A stretch of DNA of 64,000 nucleotides. Origin: UBA8106 sp964569695 (GTDB lineage Bacteria > Acidobacteriota > Vicinamibacteria > Vicinamibacterales > UBA823). The stretch is from the NCBI GenBank assembly GCA_964569695.1, contig CAZMUA010000011.1, positions 50,756-114,755 of the forward strand. The letters are read 5' to 3'. Shown in pieces: positions 9,038 through 18,003 of this stretch; the stretch's first letter is position 1, and each line of letters opens with the position of its first letter. The notes beneath the pieces were generated by a model, which did no database searches, had not been told where the DNA came from, and worked only from the letters and a program-made list of their open reading frames with translations. The position numbers were made by a program, and so were the translations under genes.

Positions 9038-9379
9038 ATGAGCACGGCCCGTATACTTACTATTCTTCTTGTTGTTTCTGCAATCCTGGCAAACATCGAA
9101 CAAATCCCCTTTGCTTATTGGGGCCTTGTCCTTGTTGTTTTAGGCATGGTAGCAGGAGCGATGAGCGAAGATGCAGGACAAGTGACGCAGCGTATGGTTA
9201 TTTATCTGGTAGCAATTGCGCTGCCAACCATAGCTGGTAGCTTGGATGAAATACCAATGATTGGGCATTGGGTTAACCATGTACTTGGCGATCTTGCTAC
9301 TGGTATCCAGGGTATGGCAGTCGCTATCTTCATGGTGGCTCTGTGGGGCAGAATAATGCCTCCTGCCCGACCATATTAG
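9038..9379 (+). CDS. Small integral membrane protein of unknown function
   Basis: 113 residues made almost entirely of three or four hydrophobic segments (about 3-18, 27-41, 54-68 and 88-106) separated by short loops with EQIP, SEDAGQ and DEIPMIGHW. No catalytic motif is visible and I do not recognise the family. The ATG has CGGAGG upstream at good spacing, which supports translation. The 5' side (8793-9037) holds one copy of the two-block repeat and no other gene. No clear terminator follows. It is convergent with the dTDP-sugar run, leaving 176 bp (9380-9555) with no convincing gene. Confidence 0.72.
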   Translation: MSTARILTILLVVSAILANIEQIPFAYWGLVLVVLGMVAGAMSEDAGQVTQRMVIYLVAIALPTIAGSLDEIPMIGHWVNHVLGDLATGIQGMAVAIFMVALWGRIMPPARPY

Positions 9380-9555
9380 TAGCGTAGCGTTCATCAGCCC
9401 TTCGCTTCAGATTTCTAAGCCCCGTTTTGGTGTGAACTGCTGACAAGCAGGGCACACCAATCTCGGGGTGTGGTTTGTTCTGGCCTTGACCATTGCGTTA
9501 AGCCAGCAAGTTGCTACTTGTGCCACTCAGGCCAACAGGACGAAAAATCTAGAAA

Positions 9556-10530
9556 TCAACTAATGACCCTTCGCCAGTAGGTAAGAAGGTCGTGAATAGT
9601 GTTCTTGATGGAAATTTCTGGTTTCCAACCCAGTTCGTTTCGGATGCGGTTTGGGTTCCCAAGTAGTACAGCAGCGTCATTTGGTCGTAACCGGTCTCCT
9701 TTGATCTTGACTGTAATGGGAACACTGGCTTTTTCCAGCAGGCAGTCAAGAAGCTCTTTGATCGACCAAGTTTTTCCAGAACACACATTGTAAATTCTTC
9801 CGGTCACACCCTGCTGCATTAATACATGGTAGGCTCGCACTGTATCCCGGACGTCAGTGATGTCTCGTTTTGCTGAGAGATTTCCAGCGAAAATGATCGG
9901 TTCAGCTTGACCTGCTTCAATTTCAGCAATCCTTCTAGCAAAACCAGAGAGGGCGAACGCTGGTGCCTGCCGAGGTCCAATATGATTGAAGGAGCGTGTC
10001 ACTATTACGGATCCACTTGCTTCGTTAGCAAAACGTAACCCCATTTGTTCTTGGGCCAATTTGCTGACGGCGTACGGGTCTAAAGGCTTAAGCGGATGTT
10101 TTTCTGTTATCGCTTCTTGGGATTGTTGGTACACCAAGGCTGTGCCTGGGATCAAGATACGAGCGCGTACATCGGACTTTCGGAGCGCTTCGAGTAAATT
10201 ATGTGTGCCTTGCACATTTGACTGGAGTGTTTGATGCACGTTTTGCCAGGATTGACCCACATGCGGAGCGCCGGCGCAGTGATACACAATTTCTGGGCGG
10301 AGTTCAGCGATGGCATGTTCAACTGCTTCCCGATTGAGTAAATCTATTGATTTCCATTCGACAGACGGGTGCTTCTGAGTTAGAAGCTGCTTGTTTTGAG
10401 CCGGTTGGGCACCGCCAGATCGGTACCATGCCACCGCGGACTCATTGTGCTGGTAGAGCAGGTCAAGAAGATGACTTCCTACGAAACCGGCTGCACCGGT
10501 AACAAGCACACCATGTGTCATCTTGGTCAT
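9556..10530 (-). CDS. NAD-dependent epimerase/dehydratase, RMD-like (GDP-6-deoxy-4-keto-hexose reductase type)
   Basis: 324 residues, extended short-chain dehydrogenase fold. The Rossmann motif TGAAGFVGSHL is near residue 11 and the catalytic YxxxK is in DPYAVSKLAQEQ. The stretch RSFNHIGPRQ, then ARRIAEIEAG and RDITDVRDTVRAY, then YNVCSGKTWSIKELLD, is the pattern of GDP-6-deoxy-D-mannose reductase (RMD), which reduces a 4-keto-6-deoxyhexose nucleotide. Here it stands at the promoter-distal end of rfbA-rfbC-rfbB, where a dTDP-4-dehydrorhamnose reductase (RfbD) would be expected, so the real substrate may be a dTDP-linked 4-keto sugar. The substrate is inference; the fold and subgroup are well supported. 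An ATG three codons in (10521) is an equally plausible start. Confidence 0.85.
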   Translation of the reverse strand: MTKMTHGVLVTGAAGFVGSHLLDLLYQHNESAVAWYRSGGAQPAQNKQLLTQKHPSVEWKSIDLLNREAVEHAIAELRPEIVYHCAGAPHVGQSWQNVHQTLQSNVQGTHNLLEALRKSDVRARILIPGTALVYQQSQEAITEKHPLKPLDPYAVSKLAQEQMGLRFANEASGSVIVTRSFNHIGPRQAPAFALSGFARRIAEIEAGQAEPIIFAGNLSAKRDITDVRDTVRAYHVLMQQGVTGRIYNVCSGKTWSIKELLDCLLEKASVPITVKIKGDRLRPNDAAVLLGNPNRIRNELGWKPEISIKNTIHDLLTYWRRVIS

Positions 10531-10636
10531 GGTCGAAGTGCTAGTGATTCGATGGGATAATGATTAAGCGTACACCTTGTGACAATCATTCACAGTGACT
10601 GCAATAGAGATCCGTACAATGGTAATTGCGTCAGCT

Positions 10637-11608
10637 TTAGTTGCCACCTTTTATTGGTCGCCACCACCACTCGTTATCTTGGTACCATTTCACGGTTGTT
10701 TGGAGGCCGCTAAAAAATTCTACTTCTGGTTTCCAATTCGTTAGATTACGAATTTTTGTAGTGTTAAGGCTGTACCTACGGTCATGCCCAAGTCGATCAG
10801 GGACTTTCGTGATCAACGAATCCGGTCTGTCAATTATGGACAAGATATTCTTAGTCAAGTCGATATTGCGAACGTCATTTCCACCCCCGATATTATAGAT
10901 CTCCCCGTTGGTCCCTTTCGCAATCAACATGTCGAGAGCTCGGCAATGGTCTTCAACGTACAACCAATCTCGTACGTTTAGACCGTCGCCGTACAATGGA
11001 ACAGGTTCTCTGTCTAATGCGTTCGTTATGAAAAGCGGAATAACTTTTTCTGGGAATTGGTAGGGTCCATAGTTATTCGAGGCACGACTAATAATCACCG
11101 GAACTTTGAAGGTGGCCCAGTAACTGTAAGCTAAATGCTCTGCGCCAGCTTTACTCGCAGCGTACGGGTTCCGCGGTTTGAGCGCATCAGTTTCGAGGCT
11201 GCTCCCGCGCTCTACGCTTCCATATACCTCATCCGTTGAAATTTGCAAAAATCGCTGCATTTTTGATGATTGCCTTGCGGCTTCAAGTAGTGTGAACGTT
11301 CCGTAGATATCAGTGTCAATAAAAGCCCCAGCATCTTTAATCGATCGGTCGACGTGTGTTTCTGCAGCGAAATGTACAACAATGTGCGCCTTGGCGACGA
11401 GCGGTGCTGTGACTTTTGAATCCGAGACATCACCATGCACGAATGTATGCCGGCTGTCATTCTTAATATCTTGCAGATTTTCGAGACGACCTGCGTATGT
11501 CAATTTATCGAGCGTAGTGACTTGCCAATCAGGATGGTGCTTCAGTCCGAATTTAACGAAATGACTACCGATGAATCCCGCACCACCCGTGACAAGGACA
11601 TTAACCAT
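10637..11608 (-). CDS. rfbB: dTDP-glucose 4,6-dehydratase
   Basis: 323 residues from the ATG at 11608; the reading frame is open further upstream (to 11674), but the Rossmann motif TGGAGFIGSHF should be within about 15 residues of the N-terminus, so the later start is preferred. The gene then overlaps the end of the epimerase-like gene by 8 bp (ATG at 11608-11606, upstream stop 11603-11601). Motifs: STDEVYGS (catalytic Thr-Asp-Glu), NPYAASKAGAEH (YxxxK), SNNYGPYQFPEK and the HDRRYSLN C-terminal signature. It dehydrates dTDP-glucose to dTDP-4-keto-6-deoxyglucose, the precursor of rhamnose and many other 6-deoxyhexoses of surface polysaccharide. Confidence 0.95.
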   Translation of the reverse strand: MVNVLVTGGAGFIGSHFVKFGLKHHPDWQVTTLDKLTYAGRLENLQDIKNDSRHTFVHGDVSDSKVTAPLVAKAHIVVHFAAETHVDRSIKDAGAFIDTDIYGTFTLLEAARQSSKMQRFLQISTDEVYGSVERGSSLETDALKPRNPYAASKAGAEHLAYSYWATFKVPVIISRASNNYGPYQFPEKVIPLFITNALDREPVPLYGDGLNVRDWLYVEDHCRALDMLIAKGTNGEIYNIGGGNDVRNIDLTKNILSIIDRPDSLITKVPDRLGHDRRYSLNTTKIRNLTNWKPEVEFFSGLQTTVKWYQDNEWWWRPIKGGN

Positions 11609-12101
11609 CCTTTCGGGTCCAATCGTAAGCCAATTTTCCATGTGCCTCGACTCGATATTCGTCAGGATCGGCATGTCGGTACGGAGCTGATGGCACGTTG
11701 ACGACTAACGAGGGTCCGGTGCTGATACATTTCCAGCCGTGATAAACAAGGCAGGGTACCTGTACGAGTGTCGGATTCTGATCACCGATGAAAAATTCAT
11801 TAACCGTGCCTTCGGTGGGTGATTTCGGTCGTGTATCTACTAGCACAAGTTTCACCATTCCACTCACACACGCAAAGTTGTCCACCTGTTCTTTGTGGTA
11901 ATGCCAGGCTTTGACAACCCCAGGATAGGTGGCAGACACGTATACTTGTCCGAACGTCGAGAACAGATCGCGTTCGTCAGATCGAAGAATTTCCATTAGC
12001 CAACCACGCTCATCAGGAATGACTCTGAGAGATTTTGTCTTGACCCCTTCGATCAGTGTGCTTTGTGTCGCGATCTGGCTGTAAGGCTTTGGTTCGACCA
12101 T
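11601..12101 (-). CDS. dTDP-4-dehydrorhamnose 3,5-epimerase family protein (RmlC-like cupin)
   Basis: 166 residues with the double-stranded beta-helix of the RmlC family: DERGWLMEILRSDE, FGQVYVSATYPGVVKAWHYHKEQ, then VSGMVKLVLVD and a late VYHGWKCIS. Classical RmlC has the catalytic His in an RGLHYQ context; here the equivalent segment reads VKAWHYHKEQ, as in the archaeal/variant subgroup of the family, so the sugar may not be the standard rhamnose intermediate. It lies between rfbA (43 bp upstream) and rfbB (8-bp overlap), which argues for a role on a dTDP-4-keto-6-deoxyhexose. Family membership is firm; the exact reaction is not. Confidence 0.85.
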   Translation of the reverse strand: MVEPKPYSQIATQSTLIEGVKTKSLRVIPDERGWLMEILRSDERDLFSTFGQVYVSATYPGVVKAWHYHKEQVDNFACVSGMVKLVLVDTRPKSPTEGTVNEFFIGDQNPTLVQVPCLVYHGWKCISTGPSLVVNVPSAPYRHADPDEYRVEAHGKLAYDWTRKDG

Positions 12102-12144
12102 AATAATGTGACCTCATTTACGGCATAGGTTTGATCGTCTTTTA

Positions 12145-13209
12145 TCAACGTACCCCAACTTCTGAATTATCACCCAACATAAAACGGTACGCCGACGGCT
12201 TGACCGGCTGCCGATAGATGCGGACGTTACGTCCGATTAGGCTATCCGTAATGCGGTTGCCAAGTTCACTGATGATACTGTGCTCCATCACTATGCTATG
12301 TTCGATTTCGGAGTCTGTAATTTCAACGTCATTCATGATTGACGTGAACGGACCCACATAACCACTAATGATCTGAGTGCGTGCTCCAATAATGGCAGGG
12401 CCTCGCACCGTAGATCGCTTGATTTGAGCGCCTTTTTCAATTATGACATTACCTTCAATCCTAGAGTCCGAGTCGATTTCTCCATCCATACGAGACTCCA
12501 TCATTTCAAGGATAAGCCTGTTGGCTTCTAGTATGTCTTCCAGTTTTCCTGTGTCTTTCCACCAACCGTCCACGATATGGGGGGTGACCATGAGACCTTT
12601 GTCGATTAAGTGCTGGATCGCATCAGTAATTTCGAGTTCATTCCGAAAGCTCGGGCTGATTTTTTGAACTGAGTCGAAAATCTCACTTCCGAACATATAC
12701 ACACCGACTAGCGCAAGATCACTTTTTGGCTTCTCGGGCTTTTCAATTAGTCGTATCACACGATTGCTGTCCAGTTCTGCGACGCCAAACATCTGCGGGT
12801 CCGGCACGTGGGCCAACAAAATCTGCGCCGCAGGACGTTCTTTGACAAACTGCTGGACGAATGGACGGATGCTCTTATTCAGTAAATTGTCTCCTAGGTA
12901 CACGACAAATGGGTCATCTTTAATGAAGTCCTGACTTATCAACACTGCGTGGGCGAGACCGCGTGGCGCATCTTGTTCGATGTAGGTCACATCGATTCCC
13001 CAGGGCGAACCATCGCCCACGGCCGAACGAATTTCATCGGCGGTGTCACCGACAACGATTCCAATTGACCGAATGCCTGCTTCGACCAGAGCCTCGATGC
13101 CGTAGAATAGAACCGGCTTGTTTGCCACTGGGACTAATTGCTTAGCACTTGTATAGGTTAAAGGTCGCAGTCTGGTGCCTTTGCCCCCACTTAAAATTAA
13201 TCCCTTCAT
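12145..13209 (-). CDS. rfbA: Glucose-1-phosphate thymidylyltransferase (long form)
   Basis: 354 residues. The nucleotidyltransferase N-terminus carries LSGGKGTRLRPLTYTSAKQLVPVANKP, then the metal-binding YLGDNLL and GWWKDTGKLED near residue 220. From about residue 245 a left-handed beta-helix-like tail follows (hexad-type repeats with IEGNVIIEKGA, GPAIIGART). This is the longer RfbA type seen in archaea, actinobacteria and other phyla, compared with the roughly 290-residue enterobacterial enzyme. It makes dTDP-glucose for the downstream RfbB. Its ATG overlaps the lptD stop in an ATGA junction, so translation is probably coupled to outer-membrane LPS assembly. Confidence 0.93.
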   Translation of the reverse strand: MKGLILSGGKGTRLRPLTYTSAKQLVPVANKPVLFYGIEALVEAGIRSIGIVVGDTADEIRSAVGDGSPWGIDVTYIEQDAPRGLAHAVLISQDFIKDDPFVVYLGDNLLNKSIRPFVQQFVKERPAAQILLAHVPDPQMFGVAELDSNRVIRLIEKPEKPKSDLALVGVYMFGSEIFDSVQKISPSFRNELEITDAIQHLIDKGLMVTPHIVDGWWKDTGKLEDILEANRLILEMMESRMDGEIDSDSRIEGNVIIEKGAQIKRSTVRGPAIIGARTQIISGYVGPFTSIMNDVEITDSEIEHSIVMEHSIISELGNRITDSLIGRNVRIYRQPVKPSAYRFMLGDNSEVGVR

Positions 13210-15578
13210 TGCTGTCCAGCTCCGCCAAAGATACCGAAAAAGTTTGAAAATGTTCCTAAACCTGCCATGGTAAAAGAAATATTGAATCGACGATCAACCA
13301 AGATTGCATTACGGAAGGTCGAGTACTGAGACAGACCCATAAAATTAAACGACTGATATTCGACCGTGATGCCACAACACTGTGCATTGTAATAGGCAAG
13401 GATACGTTGCTGTAGAAATCGTTGCCGTTGCACGTCGTAATTAAAATTATAGACGCCACCGACACGGTTATCGAGAATCTTAAATGTAGTCGCGGAGTTG
13501 ATAAAGTGAGTTAGGCTATTTCGATTATTAAACCCTGATAACCCTTCGACGAATCGTCGCTGACTCCAACCACCTGTCGTTCTAAACCGTTCACCGAGGG
13601 ATACCGTTCCGTCCGCACTGATTGTCCGAAAGGCACCGTAGCGGGTATCGTATTCAGTTCTTAATGTGGCGTTCACTTGATCGGTCGGACTGCCACGGAC
13701 GATCAACGATACTGGTGTGAGCTTCGCAGGAGCCGTTCCGTTGAAGCTCGTACTAAACCGTCGATCGTACTGCGTCGCCTGTGCGTCTGTGTAGTAATTT
13801 TGTAGCATTGCAATACTGAGCACCTCACGAGCATCACCCTGTACGCGACGACGAGCAAGAAACCGGTTTGTCACTCCATAGCTAATTCTGGTTCTACCCC
13901 CCGTGATTGAGTCGATGCCGTCAATTTTAAGGATCTCATCAAAGTTTTCAATTGCTGTTGTCCGTTGAAAAGAAACGCTTGGTTCGATGACATGCTTAAA
14001 GCGTTCGGCATAGCTGCTGTTGGGGGTATCCCAGACTTTCGAAAAGACTGGCCCCGTGAACCGTGAATAAAATTCAAAATAGCGTCGGTCAATCCCTGAT
14101 TCAATTTGTTCTTTGGATTCGTAATCAAAACTCTTCGTCCAATATGTCCCATGCCAGGACACTGAGGAATTGAGCGTCATGAACCGCCACTTGGTAAAGG
14201 GTACCCGCACTGTTGGGTTGATATGGAATCGAGAAGTGCTGTGGCTTATTTTCTTTACTTCGGGAATACCATCTGCGTCGTACTTCTTGGAAAGGCCTTG
14301 GCGCAGGACGCTTGCATACTCGCTGGATAATGAAACATAGATCGGCAAGCCAGGGATGGGTTTTTCTCCGCTCGACACTCTTATACGCGGGCGGGCACCA
14401 TTTACAGTGGATTGCGTATCACCGAAATATGTTTCGGCCCAATCAACGGTAGTACTTGTGTTGAATCCGGCTACTCTGGCTGTGGCATTCCCAGCGACTC
14501 GACGTGAACGTTGAGTCGCCTGGAGAATGTCCGTTTGAAACGTCTGTTGCACTGTTACGTCTGAGAAGAAGTCGGCGCGGCCTCGTATCCGAACAGCCGA
14601 GCCGATTGACTGAGATATGTTGCCATTGATGTGAAAACTTCGCTTACTTGTACTTGAGAGTGCCTTTGCGGCTGTCGTAGTCGATACTCCAGGATAGGAT
14701 ACTGCTGGTTGGTTCAGGAAGTAAGTTTGAAGATTACCCTGTGAACCTGGACCTAAGATGTAACGGTATTCAGCTCCAAGACCCTGCCCAGCTACAGAAA
14801 AATAGTCATGCATAAGGGTCAAATCTTGACTTCGCGAAATAGCCCAGAAGAAGGCGTTGCTCAAAGACCGACCGCGATAGGTCGAAGAGCCAAATCCTGG
14901 CATCAGGAATCCTGTTGCTCGGTCGTCTTCCTGAAGCGGATAGTACATTATTGGCAAGTAAAACAATGGAACGCCTTTGACGTTGAGGACCATATTCTTG
15001 AGAACTACGTAGTCGTCAAGATTGACCACGATCGAACCCGACGTTAATTCCCAACGAGGAGTGGGTTGTACGCAAGTGGTGAAGCCACCGCGGTTGATCC
15101 GATACTTGTCAGGACCTATTTTCTCGATACTGTCACCGTAGAAATAGGCATCAGGTTCTTGAGTGCCAAAGAGACTTCGCTCTACGCGATCACTTATCGA
15201 GGCGGTTCCAGTTGCGACGTAGAAGGTGCCCGTTTTGGTTTCCGTGTTGAATTCAACACGCTCAGCGGCAATTCGATTCGTGGCGGTGGCATAGACGACG
15301 TTACCAGAAGCGATGAGTTCATGGGTGTCAGTAAAGAGCTCGAGTTCATCTGCATAGAACTTCCAATCTTCCTGCTCGATCTCAACGGCTCCAATGAGAC
15401 GGACATGATTCTCTCCGACACGCTCGATACGGAATTGGCGAGAGTTGTAGCCTGGAAGAGTTTGGGCTTGACTAAAAGTCGCGGACAACACCGTGACCGT
15501 TAGTAACATCATCAGCCAGCGAGTCATTTGGTGAACACTCTTAGTGGCTGCGCCGAAATGCGTCGAAACCAGCGGCAT
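13206..15578 (-). CDS. lptD: LPS-assembly outer-membrane protein LptD
   Basis: 790 residues. After a signal peptide (hydrophobic MMLLTVTVLSATF, cleavage near Ala-Gln-Ala) comes the OstA/LptA-like beta-jellyroll (IEQEDWKFYADELELF, ASGNVVY, IAAERVEF), then the LptD barrel with the LPIMYYPLQEDDRATGFLMPGFGSS-type segment and many amphipathic strands to the C-terminus. LptD inserts lipopolysaccharide into the outer leaflet together with LptE. GAGG precedes the ATG at 15578; an internal Met18 (15527) directly before the signal-peptide core is the alternative start. The neighbours folC upstream and rfbA downstream place LPS assembly and sugar precursor synthesis in one run. Cysteines are few, so the four-Cys disulfide pattern of E. 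coli LptD is not conserved. Confidence 0.9.
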   Translation of the reverse strand: MPLVSTHFGAATKSVHQMTRWLMMLLTVTVLSATFSQAQTLPGYNSRQFRIERVGENHVRLIGAVEIEQEDWKFYADELELFTDTHELIASGNVVYATATNRIAAERVEFNTETKTGTFYVATGTASISDRVERSLFGTQEPDAYFYGDSIEKIGPDKYRINRGGFTTCVQPTPRWELTSGSIVVNLDDYVVLKNMVLNVKGVPLFYLPIMYYPLQEDDRATGFLMPGFGSSTYRGRSLSNAFFWAISRSQDLTLMHDYFSVAGQGLGAEYRYILGPGSQGNLQTYFLNQPAVSYPGVSTTTAAKALSSTSKRSFHINGNISQSIGSAVRIRGRADFFSDVTVQQTFQTDILQATQRSRRVAGNATARVAGFNTSTTVDWAETYFGDTQSTVNGARPRIRVSSGEKPIPGLPIYVSLSSEYASVLRQGLSKKYDADGIPEVKKISHSTSRFHINPTVRVPFTKWRFMTLNSSVSWHGTYWTKSFDYESKEQIESGIDRRYFEFYSRFTGPVFSKVWDTPNSSYAERFKHVIEPSVSFQRTTAIENFDEILKIDGIDSITGGRTRISYGVTNRFLARRRVQGDAREVLSIAMLQNYYTDAQATQYDRRFSTSFNGTAPAKLTPVSLIVRGSPTDQVNATLRTEYDTRYGAFRTISADGTVSLGERFRTTGGWSQRRFVEGLSGFNNRNSLTHFINSATTFKILDNRVGGVYNFNYDVQRQRFLQQRILAYYNAQCCGITVEYQSFNFMGLSQYSTFRNAILVDRRFNISFTMAGLGTFSNFFGIFGGAGQQ

Positions 15579-15648
15579 GATGCCTCAACAAAGTAGCACG
15601 TAAACTTAACACGCATCCGTCTGACCAGCAACCAATTGGATGGTATCA

Positions 15649-16974
15649 TCACGAGCCTTGCTCATCAGTCTTTCTGAGTGACCCAATTATCTCTCCGACT
15701 ACGTAATTGGACCCTGTGATACATGCGGTATCCGTTCCAATTAGCGCACGGTCAAGGGCTTCTGCAACGGTTGAGCTTGTTTCAACGCTCATGGATGGCA
15801 CTAAGTGTTTAACTTTTTGACTCAAAGCACTCGAAGGGATAGCTCGTTTATGTTGAGTGGCGGTACAGACAAAACGTGTGGCGTATGGAGCAAGAGTTGT
15901 AATCATGCCATCGATGTCTTTGTCTTGCATCGCCCCAAAGGCAATTGGCAGTCCGTCCGGGTACACTTCACGTATATAGGAGACCAGTGCTGCCATAGCG
16001 GAGGGATTATGCGCTGTGTCCAGTAGAATCCGCTTATCTTTACGACCGATGCGGAGGTCTAGTCTTCCGGGCCAGACCGTTTCGGAGAGTGCACTGGAAA
16101 TAGCATTAGTTGGCACGTCAATTCCAGTCTCAGATAGTTCTTCGAGTAGACGGACGGCTACCACAGCGTTATCTACTTGATGACGGCCACGTAAGGCTAA
16201 AGGAACTGGCCTGTATTTATTTTTCGGCGTGGTAAGTGAAAGTTCAGTCCGTCCGTCATCTAGGTGGGCTGTCATCATTACTCCGATGGAGGCTTCTATG
16301 CAGCGCGCGTTTCTAGCATGACAGGTTTGCCTTACCTTGTTGACGACAACTGGTTTAGCATCTCCCAAAATGACGATAATGCCTGGTTTGATAATACCGG
16401 CTTTCTCGATGGTAATCTGTTCAATTGAATTGCCGAGTTGCTCTTGATGATCTAACTCGATCGATGTAATTACAGCAGCGATTGGTGTCACGATATTCGT
16501 AGCGTCAAACCGACCACCTAACCCCACTTCTAGGACGGCTATTTCGATATTGTTACGACGAAACAATTCAAAAGCTGCAACTGTTATCACTTCAAAAAAA
16601 GTAGGCTGTGAATCAAGCTGCTTGCGCAGGATTAAGTCTTCGACACATGTTCGAATTAATTGAAGGGTGTCAGCTACTTCTGCCCGCAAAGCGAAACGAC
16701 CGTTAACCAGAAAGCGTTCTTCCAGTGCTTCGAGGTGAGGTGAAGTGTATCGGCCTGTTCGATATCCAGCTTTTCGAAGTCCCTGCTCGACCATTGCAGT
16801 TACCGAACCTTTACCGTTTGTGCCACCAACGATGATAGACCGAAAAGTGCGTTCGGGATGGTCGAGCGCTTCACAAATGACTTGAATGTTTTTGAGTCCT
16901 AGTTTGATGCCAAACCCCTCAAGCTGATGGAGGTATTGGTTTACGTCGATTGGGAGATCTGGGTCAGCATTCAT
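15649..16974 (-). CDS. folC: Folylpolyglutamate synthase / dihydrofolate synthase
   Basis: 441 residues of the Mur-ligase-like FolC family. The P-loop is GGTNGKGSVTAM near residue 51, followed by YTSPHLEALEERF, the ELDHQEQLGNS segment (Omega/metal site), and LDTAHNPSAM at the junction to the C-terminal ligase domain. It adds glutamate to dihydropteroate or to tetrahydrofolate in the cytoplasm. It lies between accD (49 bp upstream) and lptD (70 bp downstream) in the minus-strand run; the accD-folC order is a widely conserved pairing. The start ATG gives the expected N-terminus. Nothing unusual is seen. Confidence 0.95.
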   Translation of the reverse strand: MNADPDLPIDVNQYLHQLEGFGIKLGLKNIQVICEALDHPERTFRSIIVGGTNGKGSVTAMVEQGLRKAGYRTGRYTSPHLEALEERFLVNGRFALRAEVADTLQLIRTCVEDLILRKQLDSQPTFFEVITVAAFELFRRNNIEIAVLEVGLGGRFDATNIVTPIAAVITSIELDHQEQLGNSIEQITIEKAGIIKPGIIVILGDAKPVVVNKVRQTCHARNARCIEASIGVMMTAHLDDGRTELSLTTPKNKYRPVPLALRGRHQVDNAVVAVRLLEELSETGIDVPTNAISSALSETVWPGRLDLRIGRKDKRILLDTAHNPSAMAALVSYIREVYPDGLPIAFGAMQDKDIDGMITTLAPYATRFVCTATQHKRAIPSSALSQKVKHLVPSMSVETSSTVAEALDRALIGTDTACITGSNYVVGEIIGSLRKTDEQGS

Positions 16975-17023
16975 TGAGATACATTGGGAGGCGATTTGAG
17001 TATTCGCCTACAGCACGGTCAAC

Positions 17024-17971
17024 CTAACCGTTGTTTGGTCCGGTCACGGCTTCTAGAGGATTTGCCGATAAAGTTGATGTTGTCGTATTGGTCTCAGTCG
17101 TTTGCGAGTCTGCTCGTGTAGGTAAATTTGTTTGCATGAATCGAAGTGCTTTTGAAATCATAGCTTTCAGGTCACGACGATCCACTATGGCGTCGAGCAT
17201 GCCATGTTCCAGTAGGAATTCGCTGCGTTGGAAACCTTCTGGTAATTTCTGTCGAATCGTTTGTTCAATCACACGTGGTCCAGCGAATCCAATCAGTGCA
17301 TGTGGTTCAGCAATGTTGAGGTCGCCAAGCATCGCGAAGCTTGCCGTTACTCCACCGGTGGTGGGGTCCGTCAACACCGAGATGTACGGCAGTTGAGCTT
17401 GGTCGAGACATGCTAAAGCAGCGCTCACTTTAGCCATTTGCATCAGCGACAAAGTTCCTTCCATCATCCGCGCACCACCCGAACATGAAACAATTACCAT
17501 CGGTAATCGATTTGCTTGGGCATGCTCGATAGCCCTCGTAATCTTTTCACCCATAACGACACCCATGCTGCCGCCAATAAAGCCGTACTCCATTGCAGCA
17601 ATCACAACTTTCTGTCCATGGAGTTGTCCAACGCCCACGATGATGGCATCCGACAAGCCTGTTGAGGACACGCTTGCCTTCAGACGAGCCGCATACGATT
17701 TTGTATCTTTGAACTGTAGAGGGTCGGTTGAAGACACGTCGCGATCGTGTTCAATCCATTCACCCTTGTCGAACAGGGATTCTAGGCGCCCACGTGCAGT
17801 TAGACGAAAATGATAATCACACTTCGGACACACGCTGAGATTGGCGATTAAATTTTTTTTAAAAACGATCTGATTGCAAGCCGGGCACTTCAACCAGAGG
17901 CCTTTGGGCACACGGTCAGCTCTGTCAGCTGAAGCTGTAATCGGTTTTCGAGTTCTCTTGAACCACGCCAT
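17024..17971 (-). CDS. accD: Acetyl-CoA carboxylase carboxyltransferase subunit beta
   Basis: 315 residues from the ATG at 17971, which gives the typical MAWFKRTRKP N-terminus; a TTG at 18007 would add 12 residues and overlap the stop of the kinase gene upstream (TTGA), so coupling is possible. The AccD zinc ribbon is complete (CPAC about 20 residues before CPKC). The crotonase-like core shows GSMGVVMGEK, SCSGGARMMEG and LTDPTTGGVTASFA. AccD transfers the carboxyl group from biotin to acetyl-CoA in fatty-acid synthesis with AccA, which is not in this window. The C-terminal 30 residues are Thr/Ser-rich and probably disordered. Confidence 0.95.
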   Translation of the reverse strand: MAWFKRTRKPITASADRADRVPKGLWLKCPACNQIVFKKNLIANLSVCPKCDYHFRLTARGRLESLFDKGEWIEHDRDVSSTDPLQFKDTKSYAARLKASVSSTGLSDAIIVGVGQLHGQKVVIAAMEYGFIGGSMGVVMGEKITRAIEHAQANRLPMVIVSCSGGARMMEGTLSLMQMAKVSAALACLDQAQLPYISVLTDPTTGGVTASFAMLGDLNIAEPHALIGFAGPRVIEQTIRQKLPEGFQRSEFLLEHGMLDAIVDRRDLKAMISKALRFMQTNLPTRADSQTTETNTTTSTLSANPLEAVTGPNNG

Positions 17972-18003
17972 TAATAAGAGCTTAAAAGCTCTCTTCAGGG
18001 AGG

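Noticed and set aside
9407..9526. A 39-residue minus-strand frame with GTG start and a CxxC pair (VCPACQQ)
   Set aside because: The stop codon lies directly before the GTG, no ribosome site is visible and only one CxxC is present; too weak to call a gene, though it is the only coding-like signal in 9380-9555.
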